DNA of 35,979 nt from an uncultured Lewinella sp. (GTDB lineage: Bacteria; Bacteroidota; Bacteroidia; Chitinophagales; Saprospiraceae). The notes under the pieces are model-generated. The model was given only the letters and a program-made list of their open reading frames with translations, was not told the origin of the DNA and ran no database searches. Location: contig CALMYQ010000069.1 of NCBI GenBank assembly GCA_937873655.1, positions 1-35,979 on the forward strand. Direction: 5' to 3'. The position numbers were made by a program, and so were the translations under genes. This document shows, one piece after another, positions 15,982-23,487 of this stretch (position 1 is its first letter; each line of letters opens with the position of its first letter).

Positions 15982-18516
15982 CGACCGGTTGATCACCAGA
16001 TTGCTGGCCTGTTGTGTGCCGAGCATATAAATATCCTGAATATTGACATGCGGCGGCCTGGTAGCCATGAACAGGATCGCTTCCGCGACATCCCCGGCTT
16101 TCAGCGGTTGGAAATCCTCGTAGATCCTGGCCCGTTCGGCATCGCCGTCGAACCGGACGAGCGCGAATTCGGTGTCTTCCACATGGCCGGGGTTCACCAT
16201 GCCTACGCGGATATTGTGGGCATGCAGGTCGAGCCGCATTCCTTCTGTAAGGGCATTGACGGCCGATTTGGTGGCGCAATACACATTGCCTTTGGGGTAG
16301 ACTTCCTTACCTGCGGAAGAACCGATATTGATCACCATGCCCTCCCGGCGGGCGATCATGCCCGGCGCAACGGCCCTGGTGACGTACAGCAAGCCTTTGA
16401 GGTTGGTATCGATCATTTCCTCCCAGTGGTCGAGGTGGCCTTCCTGGATGGGATCCAGGCCTTTGGCTTTGCCGGCGTTATTGACCAGGATGTCGATACC
16501 CGTCCATTCCGCGGGCAATTGCCTGATGGCATCCTCTACCGCTTTTTGGTCGCGAACGTCGAAAGCGAGGGTGAGTACCTGAGCGGACAGCTCGGATTCC
16601 AGCGCCGATTTGAGCTCCTCCAGCCGGTCTTCGCGGCGGCCGGTCAGTATGAGGCGATAACCTTCCCCGGCAAAAGCCCGGGCCGTGGCATATCCGATGC
16701 CGGAGGTTGCGCCGGTGATGAGCGCGACCTTGCCTTCGCCCTTGAGGGCCGGCTGGTTCCTGGCTTCTTCCTCTTCGCGTACCCGGATCAGTTCTTCCAG
16801 TCTGGCCAGGTTTTCCTTCAGCGCGCTGATGGTATCGTGCTGCAATCCGGAAGCTTTATTGGGATCGAAGGAAAAAGCCAGGTCGTTCTCCGGCGTTTTC
16901 ATTTCCGGATTGACCCTGGCCGCCTCAACATACGATTCGAAGGCCGCTGCCCGGTCGCCGCGCTTGTGATAAATGAGGGCGAGGTCATAATGGGCAAATT
17001 CGTGGTCGGGGTCCAGGCTGACGGTTTTGCGGAAGTAGGATTCCGCCTGGTTCGGATCACTCATGGCTTCGTTCAGGATCAGGCCGATCTGGTAATAGGC
17101 GTCCACGTTGCCGCGATTGCGCTTGACCGCTTCCTGAAAATCTTTGAGGGCGCCGCTGATGTCGCCCATGAAGTGGCCTTTTACCAGCCCGAGCCGGTAG
17201 AAAATATCCGGGAACTGCGGGTTCATGGAAGCCACCTTCCGGTAATCTTCCAGGGCCTGGTTGTGGTCGCCGGCGGTCTCGGCCAGTTCTCCGCGCAGGA
17301 AAAGGCCTTCGACGTGGGTCGGGTGCAGCGCAAGCAGATTATTGAGCACGTTCATCGCGTTTTCGTGGTCTTCCCGCGATTTGACCAGCAGTACGGCCCG
17401 TCGGTAAAGCATGGCCGCATTATCAGGGTATTGTTCCAGGCCTTGTTCCAGGATGTCGATCGCATCCTCCGGATCGGCATGCAGCGCTTTTTCCAATATG
17501 CTTTCCGGCGTGATATCGCTTTGCGGCGGGTGATATCCGGCGCCGTTCATTGGGGTCGGTTCCGGGGTGGTTTCTTCTTCGTAGGCAGGGGGTTCCGGGA
17601 TTTCTTCCTGTTCCGGAAGCGGTTCGTTCATTTGGTGGGAACCCGGAATCTCCTCATCATCCGGAGAACCGGCGTCTTCGGTTTCTTCTTCCGCTCCGAT
17701 CATCGGTTCATCGGCTATTTCATCTTCAAGATCGACCGGCGTTTCCATTTCTTCTTCCGCCTCCTCCGGTTGGGGCATGGGTTCATGGCGGTCTTCCACG
17801 GTGGGTTCCTCCGCGATGAAAACCTCGCTGGACTCTTCTTCCGGTTCTTCGGCTTCTTCCGGTTCGTGACCGACGGGTTGAACGGCGGTTGCCCGCGTTG
17901 CGCCGGCGGATTTCCTTTTTGCGCGGAAGGTTTCCCAGTTGGGCATGATATTGAGGAAGCGGAATACCTGGAGGTAATCTTCATTTTCCAGGTTTTCGAA
18001 GAGGGCGTAATTCAGGCTGCGCAGTTGCCGGAGGTATTCGCTGATCTCGCTGGAAATTTCCCGGACCACGCGCAGTTGTTCCTGGAGCGCTTCTTCGCTT
18101 TTGCCGGTCTGTTCTCGTTTTTGCCGGCGCAGGTCGAGGTAAAGGTCCTGCCAGTGGTTGATATATTGGATGATATCGCTGATCCTTTCAAAATGGGTCG
18201 GCACGGCGATGTCTTCCCCGAGTTCATTCCTGCGGGTGCCTTCCGCGATGATGGGCATGATGTCTTCGCGCCTTTCCTGCAGGAAAGAGAGCATGCCCTC
18301 CATACAATTGGCGGAATGGAGGAAGTTGTCCGTGATCAGTAAAAGGATAGGGCCCGGTTTTTCGGTCAATTGTTCGGAAAGCAACGGTGCATCTCCTGAT
18401 TTTGCGCCTTTGGCATGGGCTACGGTGATACCGCCCAGTTCAAGTTCGTTTTGGATTTGTTGAGCCAACGGCTCGTTTTGATCGGCGTAAGCCAGTACGA
18501 TGTTTTTTGAACTCAT
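15970..18516 (-). CDS. TIR - acidic linker - TPR - short-chain dehydrogenase fusion protein
   Basis: An 848-aa single-chain multidomain protein. Residues 1-~130 form a TIR-like domain (IVLAYADQNEPLAQQI, GPILLLITDNFLHSANC). C71 fits the TIR SxxC position, but the following Glu is E73 (C+2) rather than the usual C+3, so NADase activity is uncertain. Residues ~130-195 are helical; ~200-340 are low-complexity, very acidic and Pro-rich. Residues ~345-565 hold about six TPRs. Residues 593-848 are a full classical SDR: TGATSGIG (601-608) for NAD(P) binding, NNAG (679-682), catalytic Ser (733/734) and YCATK (Y746, K750). It starts 14 nt after the TlpA-like gene. A signalling scaffold coupled to NAD(P) redox is an inference; the substrate is unknown. 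Confidence 0.9.
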   Translation of the reverse strand: MSSKNIVLAYADQNEPLAQQIQNELELGGITVAHAKGAKSGDAPLLSEQLTEKPGPILLLITDNFLHSANCMEGMLSFLQERREDIMPIIAEGTRRNELGEDIAVPTHFERISDIIQYINHWQDLYLDLRRQKREQTGKSEEALQEQLRVVREISSEISEYLRQLRSLNYALFENLENEDYLQVFRFLNIMPNWETFRAKRKSAGATRATAVQPVGHEPEEAEEPEEESSEVFIAEEPTVEDRHEPMPQPEEAEEEMETPVDLEDEIADEPMIGAEEETEDAGSPDDEEIPGSHQMNEPLPEQEEIPEPPAYEEETTPEPTPMNGAGYHPPQSDITPESILEKALHADPEDAIDILEQGLEQYPDNAAMLYRRAVLLVKSREDHENAMNVLNNLLALHPTHVEGLFLRGELAETAGDHNQALEDYRKVASMNPQFPDIFYRLGLVKGHFMGDISGALKDFQEAVKRNRGNVDAYYQIGLILNEAMSDPNQAESYFRKTVSLDPDHEFAHYDLALIYHKRGDRAAAFESYVEAARVNPEMKTPENDLAFSFDPNKASGLQHDTISALKENLARLEELIRVREEEEARNQPALKGEGKVALITGATSGIGYATARAFAGEGYRLILTGRREDRLEELKSALESELSAQVLTLAFDVRDQKAVEDAIRQLPAEWTGIDILVNNAGKAKGLDPIQEGHLDHWEEMIDTNLKGLLYVTRAVAPGMIARREGMVINIGSSAGKEVYPKGNVYCATKSAVNALTEGMRLDLHAHNIRVGMVNPGHVEDTEFALVRFDGDAERARIYEDFQPLKAGDVAEAILFMATRPPHVNIQDIYMLGTQQASNLVINRSGRG

Positions 18517-18530
18517 TGTTGAAATTGGAT

Positions 18531-19868
18531 TTATTGGGTAGTTTGTTCGCCGGTCAATTGCTCGATGGTCTTTTGAAAGCCGGCTTTGAAAGATTCGTAT
18601 TCCTTGGTGGCAGGGCCGGAAAAGCCCGTATGGATCCGTCGTACGCGGTTGTTTCGGTCTACAAAGATCAGGGTGGGGTAGGACATGACCCGGTCGAGCA
18701 TGGGCAGGCGGACGGCGGCATCCCCCTTGTTGTAATTGCCCGCCAGCAGAACCTCATAGGGTAATGCCATCTTTTCCCGGAAAGTGCGGATGGCTGCCAT
18801 GGACCTGGATTCGTCGTCGTAGCGTTCGAAGGACAGGCCGATAACGGCCAGGTCCTGGTCGGGATGCGCATCGAGGTATTCTTTCAGGAAATGGGTCTCA
18901 TCCCGGCAATTGGGGCACCAGGTACCCATGATCTGCACCAGTTTGACCTTGCCCTGATAGGCGGGGTCTGACAGGGACACCATTTTACCGTCCGGATTCG
19001 GGAAGGAAAAATTAAAGTCCGTTACGCCCGGCATCAAATGGGTCAGGGAGTCGGGATTGCTGAGCGCGAATTCCGAATTGCGCCTGGCTTCCCAAACGGA
19101 CCTGAAGTGGGAGCCGGACCGGAAAGAGCCGATCATTGAACCGTCGTTCAGGATCTTGCCTTCGAAGAGAAAGGCGTGAGCGCCGTCAAAAGTGGAGAGG
19201 TAGATCTTGTCGGCCTGTATGGTCCCTTCCAGGTAGCGGTAGTCGCCGGTTTCGGTCAGGAAGGTGCCGGAGAGCCGGTTGCCGGATTGGGTGAATTCCC
19301 CGACGGCTTTGTAAGGGTCTTCGTCCTCAGGTTCGAAGGTGGTTTCCCAGCGGCCGCTGATGTCCGCGACGGGCTCTTTTTTCAGGGAGGAGAACCGGTA
19401 ATCCTTTCCGAAATAGGCTACGAACGGGATGGAATAGTTCTCCCGGTAATTGACGACCCAAAGGCCTTCCATGATATTGCTTTCGACGATGGCGCTGATA
19501 TAGGAATCGAAAACCGGAAAGCGGATGAGGATGGTGTCCTTTGCGGTGCGGATATCCCGGCCGAAGGTGATGTCGTCGACCCGGATCCGTTCTTCTCCGT
19601 TGATGATGTCCAGGTGGAAGTCAGTTTCACTGTCATAGACCACTTCAAAGAGGAACGGCAATTCCCCTTCGGTGACCTCTTCAAACTCGTAATTGACCTT
19701 TTCCGGGAGCGGTTCGCCCTTGGGATTCGGGGTGATCGGTTTCGGATCGAGCTTGAGCACAGCGCGCCAGGGGCCAGGCGCCAGCCCCGTGTAAGGATGC
19801 GGCATGACAAAACAGCCTGCAAGGGTTGCGAGGGCTGCCAGCATTGAAAACAAAAACATTTTTTTCAT
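18531..19868 (-). CDS. TlpA-like thiol-disulfide oxidoreductase lipoprotein
   Basis: A 445-aa exported lipoprotein. The signal ends ATLAGC with lipidation Cys19. Residues ~25-280 are a beta-rich N-terminal domain of the type often attached to Bacteroidota thioredoxin-like proteins (DUF4369-like in position, identity not certain). Residues ~285-440 form a TlpA/AhpC-TSA thioredoxin fold with active site WCPNC (W317-C321) and the cis-Pro segment MSYPTLIFVD. It probably reduces or isomerises disulfides in the periplasm. Its start overlaps the stop of the 184-aa gene by ATGA (19865-19868), and the TIR-SDR gene follows after 14 nt, so all three form one operon. Confidence 0.88.
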   Translation of the reverse strand: MKKMFLFSMLAALATLAGCFVMPHPYTGLAPGPWRAVLKLDPKPITPNPKGEPLPEKVNYEFEEVTEGELPFLFEVVYDSETDFHLDIINGEERIRVDDITFGRDIRTAKDTILIRFPVFDSYISAIVESNIMEGLWVVNYRENYSIPFVAYFGKDYRFSSLKKEPVADISGRWETTFEPEDEDPYKAVGEFTQSGNRLSGTFLTETGDYRYLEGTIQADKIYLSTFDGAHAFLFEGKILNDGSMIGSFRSGSHFRSVWEARRNSEFALSNPDSLTHLMPGVTDFNFSFPNPDGKMVSLSDPAYQGKVKLVQIMGTWCPNCRDETHFLKEYLDAHPDQDLAVIGLSFERYDDESRSMAAIRTFREKMALPYEVLLAGNYNKGDAAVRLPMLDRVMSYPTLIFVDRNNRVRRIHTGFSGPATKEYESFKAGFQKTIEQLTGEQTTQ

Positions 19869-20419
19869 TCCCGGTCTCCTTTATCACCAACGAAATTGTG
19901 CTCCTTATATTTGAAAAGGACGTTAAAAGTGGTGAGACTCCCGTAAATCCGAGTAATATATTGCTGGAGATTGACCTTTTCCTCGTCGTTGAGGTTGCTG
20001 CTGTTGACCCGTTGCTCCATGACCCGCAGCCGGTCCCTGACCATTACAATCTTGTGGAAAAAGGCTTCGATGGGAATTTCCTTTGGTTTCAGGCTTTCAT
20101 CGGATGGTTTCAGGATCAGGGTGCCCTTGTCCCAGCGGTCGCCGAGGGGCACGACTTCCGAAATATCGGAAAACTCCCGCAGAATTCTTTTCAGCGATTT
20201 CTCGGCTTCGGAATAGGTGACGGCTGCATCGGCTTCGATTGCTTCGATGATTTCCCAGGCGTTGTAGTCCTTGCCTACGGATTTGATCCCGTACAGCATA
20301 AAGGCCACTTCATAGGCCGCCTGGTGGAGCCGTATGACAACCCCGTCGCCATAGCCCGGATGGCGGACGCGGGAGCCGACGCCCAGCAATTTAGTTTGTT
20401 GCGTTTCACTTGTTGACAT
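19865..20419 (-). CDS. Conserved hypothetical, first gene of the TIR-SDR operon
   Basis: A 184-aa soluble, charged protein. The N-terminal segment LLGVGSRVRHPGYGDGVVIRL has the look of a small SH3/Tudor-like module, as in CarD-type or UvrD C-terminal domains (HPxYGxGVV). The remainder is helical (EIIEAIEADAAVTYSEAEKSLKRIL, then MVRDRLRVMEQRV). A nucleic-acid or polymerase-binding role is therefore possible but only inferred. The last 4 nt overlap the TlpA-like gene. A pair of 16-nt direct repeats lies just upstream. Confidence 0.8.
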   Translation of the reverse strand: MSTSETQQTKLLGVGSRVRHPGYGDGVVIRLHQAAYEVAFMLYGIKSVGKDYNAWEIIEAIEADAAVTYSEAEKSLKRILREFSDISEVVPLGDRWDKGTLILKPSDESLKPKEIPIEAFFHKIVMVRDRLRVMEQRVNSSNLNDEEKVNLQQYITRIYGSLTTFNVLFKYKEHNFVGDKGDRE

Positions 20420-20449
20420 GCTAAAAACCGGTTTACTAACACAATAACG

Positions 20450-20510
20450 AACACAAGCCCCAAAAGTTACGGCTTTTATACCTTAACTTTTTTTAACGCA
20501 AGCCCCAAAA
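20450..20510 (-). promoter_or_regulatory. Pair of 16-nt direct repeats upstream of the TIR-SDR operon
   Basis: AACACAAGCCCCAAAA (20450-20465) and AACGCAAGCCCCAAAA (20495-20510) are identical except for one base, and start 45 nt apart. On the minus strand the first copy is preceded by TAAC, giving TAACTTTTGG, one base longer than the TAnnTTTG box. They could be a duplicated promoter/operator or a short mobile repeat. Confidence 0.45.
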
Positions 20511-20551
20511 TAGATATCCGGAAGTCATCGTTACAAAGAAATAAAAACCCA

Positions 20552-20770
20552 ATGACCATGAGCCAGTACCTGTTTGAAAGAAGAATCCGGGTGAATCGCC
20601 GCAGGGCGGTGGTCTTCACTATTCTGTTCCACGCCGCATTGATCGGAGGCCTGCTGGCAGCCAGCGACGGACAATGGCGCGATCACTTGCCGGAGACTGT
20701 AAAAGAATGGTTAGGTTGGGATAAGCCTGCTGACATGCAGCCTGCGCAGGCGAGTGTACCGACGCCGTAG
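20552..20770 (+). CDS. Small single-pass membrane protein (TonB N-terminus-like)
   Basis: A 72-aa protein with a basic N-terminus (RRIRVNRRRAVVFT), one helix (about 21-38, VVFTILFHAALIGGLLAA), then a short amphipathic Trp-rich segment (WRDHLPETVKEWLGW) and a Pro/Ala tail. The arrangement, including FHAALIGGLL, is that of the TonB N-terminal anchor without the rest. It could be a genuine small protein or a remnant of a TonB-like gene. It is convergent with the kinase gene, with only 10 nt between stops. Confidence 0.5.
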   Translation: MTMSQYLFERRIRVNRRRAVVFTILFHAALIGGLLAASDGQWRDHLPETVKEWLGWDKPADMQPAQASVPTP

Positions 20771-20780
20771 CGCCGCGTTG

Positions 20781-21416
20781 TCAAAACAATCCGTGCAGCT
20801 CCGCGCGTACCATGTCTACCACCTTGCCGAGGTCTTCAGGGCGATTCTGAAAGTCGATGTCATCGGCTTGTATAATGAGCAACTTGCCCTCCTTGTAGCC
20901 GGAGATCCAGTTCTCGTACCGTTCATTCAACCGCTTGAGGTAGTCCAGGCTCATGTTGCCTTCGTAATCCCGCCCGCGTGACTGGATATGCTCCACCAGG
21001 GTGGGAATGCTGGCCCGGAGGTAAATGAGCAGGTCCGGCGGCTGGATTTGGGAGGACATGGTCTTGAACAGGCTGAAATAATTATCGAAATCCCTTTTGG
21101 ACATCAGCCCCATGTCGTGCAGGTTCGGGGCAAAAATATAGGCATCTTCGTAGATGGTGCGATCCTGGACGACGGTGCGGTCGCCATTGAGGATCTTGAG
21201 CACCTGCTGATAGCGATTGTTGAGGAAGTAGATCTGCAGGTTGAAGGACCACCGCTGCATATCGATATAGAAATCGCTCAGATAGGGATTATTGTCTGTG
21301 GATTCGTAGTGAACGTCCCAGTCAAAATTTTTGGCCAGTTTTTCGCACAGGGTGGTCTTACCGGCCCCGATATTGCCCGCAATGGCTACGTGTTTGATCT
21401 TTTCCGAAATGCTCAT
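20781..21416 (-). CDS. Deoxynucleoside kinase
   Basis: A 211-aa dNK-family enzyme that phosphorylates deoxyribonucleosides in the salvage pathway. Features: P-loop GNIGAGKTT (15-23), the ESTDNNPYL substrate-binding segment, the DRTIYEDAYIF motif (DRS-type) and a lid region with RGRDYEG. Length matches the deoxyadenosine/deoxyguanosine kinase type common in Bacteroidota. Which deoxynucleoside it prefers cannot be read from the sequence. It has its own promoter. Confidence 0.93.
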   Translation of the reverse strand: MSISEKIKHVAIAGNIGAGKTTLCEKLAKNFDWDVHYESTDNNPYLSDFYIDMQRWSFNLQIYFLNNRYQQVLKILNGDRTVVQDRTIYEDAYIFAPNLHDMGLMSKRDFDNYFSLFKTMSSQIQPPDLLIYLRASIPTLVEHIQSRGRDYEGNMSLDYLKRLNERYENWISGYKEGKLLIIQADDIDFQNRPEDLGKVVDMVRAELHGLF

Positions 21417-21449
21417 AGTTATGTTATTCGCCTTTCCAGGTCGGCGGCA

Positions 21450-21481
21450 CGAAAATAGAACATCCCTTTTTAATAGCCAAA
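21450..21481 (-). promoter_or_regulatory. Bacteroidota-type promoter of the deoxynucleoside kinase gene
   Basis: On the minus strand, TTTG (21478-21481) is followed after 20 nt by TATTTTCG (21450-21457), one mismatch from TAnnTTTG. Expected initiation near 21443 leaves a leader of about 27 nt. Confidence 0.6.
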
Positions 21482-21608
21482 GAATCTATCCAACTCTTCC
21501 GCCCTGCGTTATGTTACTTTTTATTAATATTGCGTTATCAACCTGCATGACCCGGCCGGAAACTGGCGTTTTGCCGAAAAAAACCGCCCAAACTTCGATT
21601 TTTTTCCA

Positions 21609-21896
21609 ATGGTGATCACAGAAAACCTAGTTTTAAAGCTTGAGCAACTGACCAGGCTGGAATTGTCGCCCGAAGAACGCGAACATATCCTGGAAGACCT
21701 CAACAAGATCCTCGGAATGGTGGATCAGCTCAACGGCCTCGACACGCAGGGTGTCGAACCGCTAACATACCTGAACGATGAACCGATCGTACTGAGGCCG
21801 GATGAGGTGCAGGGCGAAATCGACCGCGAAGCGGCCCTGAGCAATGCTCCGGATGCGGATGGTGTACACTTCAGGACGCCGAAGGTGATTGAGTGA
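21609..21896 (+). CDS. gatC: Asp-tRNA(Asn)/Glu-tRNA(Gln) amidotransferase subunit C
   Basis: A 95-aa GatC protein, the small subunit that wraps GatA and GatB in the transamidosome. Signature segments are LEQLTRLELSPEEREHILEDLNKILGMVDQLNGLDTQGVEP, then LRPDEV and the C-terminal FRTPKVIE. gatA and gatB are not adjacent. The genome also encodes GlnRS in this window, so here the complex may serve tRNA-Asn or a minor route. The stop is followed at once by a GGGTGAG-type array. Confidence 0.93.
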   Translation: MVITENLVLKLEQLTRLELSPEEREHILEDLNKILGMVDQLNGLDTQGVEPLTYLNDEPIVLRPDEVQGEIDREAALSNAPDADGVHFRTPKVIE

Positions 21897-21960
21897 GGAG
21901 GAGGAGGGTGAGTGAGTGAGAGGGTGAGTGAGTGAGAGGGTGAGAGGGTGAGAGGGTGAA
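21894..21960. repeat. GGGTGAG/GAGTGAG heptamer-like array at the gatC stop
   Basis: Beginning with the gatC TGA (21894-21896), the sequence is a run of GAG, GGGTGAG, TGAGTGAG and AGGGTGAG words to about 21960. The same word family recurs at 15945-15981, 25823-25912, 31655-31700 and 33452-33500, each time at a gene's stop codon. The remaining 100 nt before the ABC gene show no clear promoter. Confidence 0.9.
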
Positions 21961-22061
21961 ACCATTTGGGGGGATCGACCGTCTTTTAAGGGTTAGCAGG
22001 ACAGATCAACTTCGCCGGACGGCGTTTTGAGCATTAATTAACCGAACAATCCGTTCATTTC

Positions 22062-22781
22062 ATGGAATCAATCATTGCCGTAAGAAACCTCCAGAAAACC
22101 TATCAGATGGGTAATACCCTGGTGAAAGCCCTTCAATCCATTACGATGGACATCCACAGGAACGAATTTGTGGCGCTGATGGGGCCTTCCGGTTCGGGTA
22201 AATCCACGCTGATGAACCTGCTGGGGTGCCTCGATACGCCGACCACGGGTGATTATATCCTCAATGGAACTAACGTCAGTACGATGACAGATTCGGAACT
22301 GGCCGAAGTGCGCAACAAGGAGATCGGTTTCGTTTTCCAGACCTTCAACCTGCTGCCCAGGCTATCAGCCCTGGAAAACGTAGCGCTGCCGCTGGTATAT
22401 GCCGGCGCCAGCAAGAGTGCGCGCCTGAGCCGGGCGGCTGAAGTCCTGGAGTCTGTCGGCCTGGCCGACCGGATGGACCACAAGCCCAACGAATTGTCCG
22501 GCGGTCAGCGCCAACGGGTGGCCATCGCCCGGGCGCTGGTCAACAGTCCGTCCATCATTCTGGCGGACGAACCCACCGGTAACCTCGACTCCAAAACCTC
22601 GATCGAGATCATGGGCATTTTCGAAGAGATCCACGAACAGGGCAACACCGTGATCCTGGTCACCCACGAACCGGATATCGCCGAGCATGCCCATCGCGTG
22701 GTCCGTCTCAAAGACGGCCTCATCGAAAGCGATATGACCAATGATAACCCGGTCAGGGTGTTGAGCAGACAACCTATGTGA
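22062..22781 (+). CDS. ABC transporter ATP-binding protein, LolD/MacB type
   Basis: A 239-aa ATPase with Walker [11 protein letters not shown]-loop FQTFNLLP, signature [15 protein letters not shown], Walker [14 protein letters not shown] and the switch His in VTHEPD. N-terminal [14 protein letters not shown] and the overall length match the LolD/MacB/FtsE class, which drives lipoprotein release or macrolide/peptide export together with FtsX-like permeases. No permease gene is adjacent, so its partner is encoded elsewhere. The next gene is separated by a repeat-built hairpin. Confidence 0.92.
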   Translation: MESIIAVRNLQKTYQMGNTLVKALQSITMDIHRNEFVALMGPSGSGKSTLMNLLGCLDTPTTGDYILNGTNVSTMTDSELAEVRNKEIGFVFQTFNLLPRLSALENVALPLVYAGASKSARLSRAAEVLESVGLADRMDHKPNELSGGQRQRVAIARALVNSPSIILADEPTGNLDSKTSIEIMGIFEEIHEQGNTVILVTHEPDIAEHAHRVVRLKDGLIESDMTNDNPVRVLSRQPM

Positions 22782-22788
22782 ATTATTG

Positions 22789-22857
22789 AAGAATCGAGGA
22801 ACTGAGGAATCGAGGAATCGAATACTCAGTTCCTCGATTCCTCGATTCCTCAATCCA
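22789..22857. terminator. Long imperfect hairpin made of GAGGAATC-type repeats
   Basis: The left arm (about 22792-22822) repeats GAGGAACT and GAGGAATC. The right arm (22829-22853) is its complement, GTTCCTCGATTCCTCGATTC; about 20 or more pairs are possible across a 5-10 nt loop. It fills almost the whole gap between the ABC gene and the GTG start of the next gene. It could terminate or attenuate transcription. A similar word (GAGGAACTGA) occurs at 11060-11070. Confidence 0.75.
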
Positions 22858-22860
22858 ATA

Positions 22861-23412
22861 GTGGCATTCAAAATCTACACCAAATCCGGGGACAAGGGCC
22901 AGACCTCCCTCTTTGACGGCAGCCGCCTGCCCAAGCACCATATCCGCATCGAATCCTATGGGACGGTCGATGAGTTGAACGCTCATATCGGCCTGCTCCG
23001 GGATCAGGCGGACCGCGGGGATGTACGGGCCCAATTGTTGTCCATCCAGCACCTCCTTTTTGTAGTGGGTTCTCAACTGGCTGCCGGCGCCAAACCCAGT
23101 CCGCATATCCCGGAAATGCCGGAAGGCGCGGTGGAGATCCTGGAAAAAGCCATTGATGAAATGACGGAGCAGCTGCCCCCGCTGCGCAGTTTTATCCTGC
23201 CGGGCGGGCATGTGGCCGTTTCCCAATGCCATGTGGCGCGCACGGTTTGCCGCCGGGCCGAACGACTGGCCGTAGCGCTATCCGAAATAGAACCGGTGCC
23301 GCCCATCCTGATCACTTACCTCAACCGGCTTTCCGACTATCTCTTCACCCTTTGCCGCTTTTTGTCCCATCATTTCGGCGCGGAGGAGATCAAATGGGAA
23401 AAACCCGTTTGA
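22861..23412 (+). CDS. Cob(I)alamin adenosyltransferase, PduO type
   Basis: A 183-aa ATP:corrinoid adenosyltransferase, which makes coenzyme B12 from cob(I)alamin. The GTG at 22861 is chosen because VAFKIYTKSGDKGQTSLF matches the family N-terminus; an upstream TTG at 22786 would translate the hairpin repeat. Motifs: the ATP-binding TKSGDKGQTSL, ESYGTVDELNAHIGL, the central ILPGG, ARTVCRRAER with catalytic Arg residues, and NRLSDYLFTLCR. The family works as a trimer in the cytoplasm. Confidence 0.93.
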   Translation: MAFKIYTKSGDKGQTSLFDGSRLPKHHIRIESYGTVDELNAHIGLLRDQADRGDVRAQLLSIQHLLFVVGSQLAAGAKPSPHIPEMPEGAVEILEKAIDEMTEQLPPLRSFILPGGHVAVSQCHVARTVCRRAERLAVALSEIEPVPPILITYLNRLSDYLFTLCRFLSHHFGAEEIKWEKPV

Positions 23413-23446
23413 ATTTGAGCTATTCTTTTCCTGGAGTTGTTTTTTG

Positions 23447-23482
23447 TTTGTAACCTTACGTATCGCAGGTGACTTACCTTTG
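23447..23482 (+). promoter_or_regulatory. Candidate Bacteroidota promoter for the MobA-like gene
   Basis: TTTG (23447-23450) and TACCTTTG (23475-23482, exact TAnnTTTG) stand 24 nt apart, a little wider than usual. The ATG follows only 5 nt after the -7 box. The transcript would be essentially leaderless, or initiation would use a downstream start. Confidence 0.4.
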
Positions 23483-23487
23483 AGATC

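Noticed and set aside
16012..18342. A 776-codon open frame on the plus strand
   Set aside because: It is the exact antisense of the TIR-TPR-SDR gene. Its Phe/Gly/Arg-rich composition is typical of shadow frames of high-GC genes, and no domain is recognisable.
22786..22860. N-terminal extension of the cobalamin adenosyltransferase from a TTG
   Set aside because: It would translate the hairpin repeat into a Ser/Arg/Asn-rich leader; the family N-terminus begins at the GTG at 22861.
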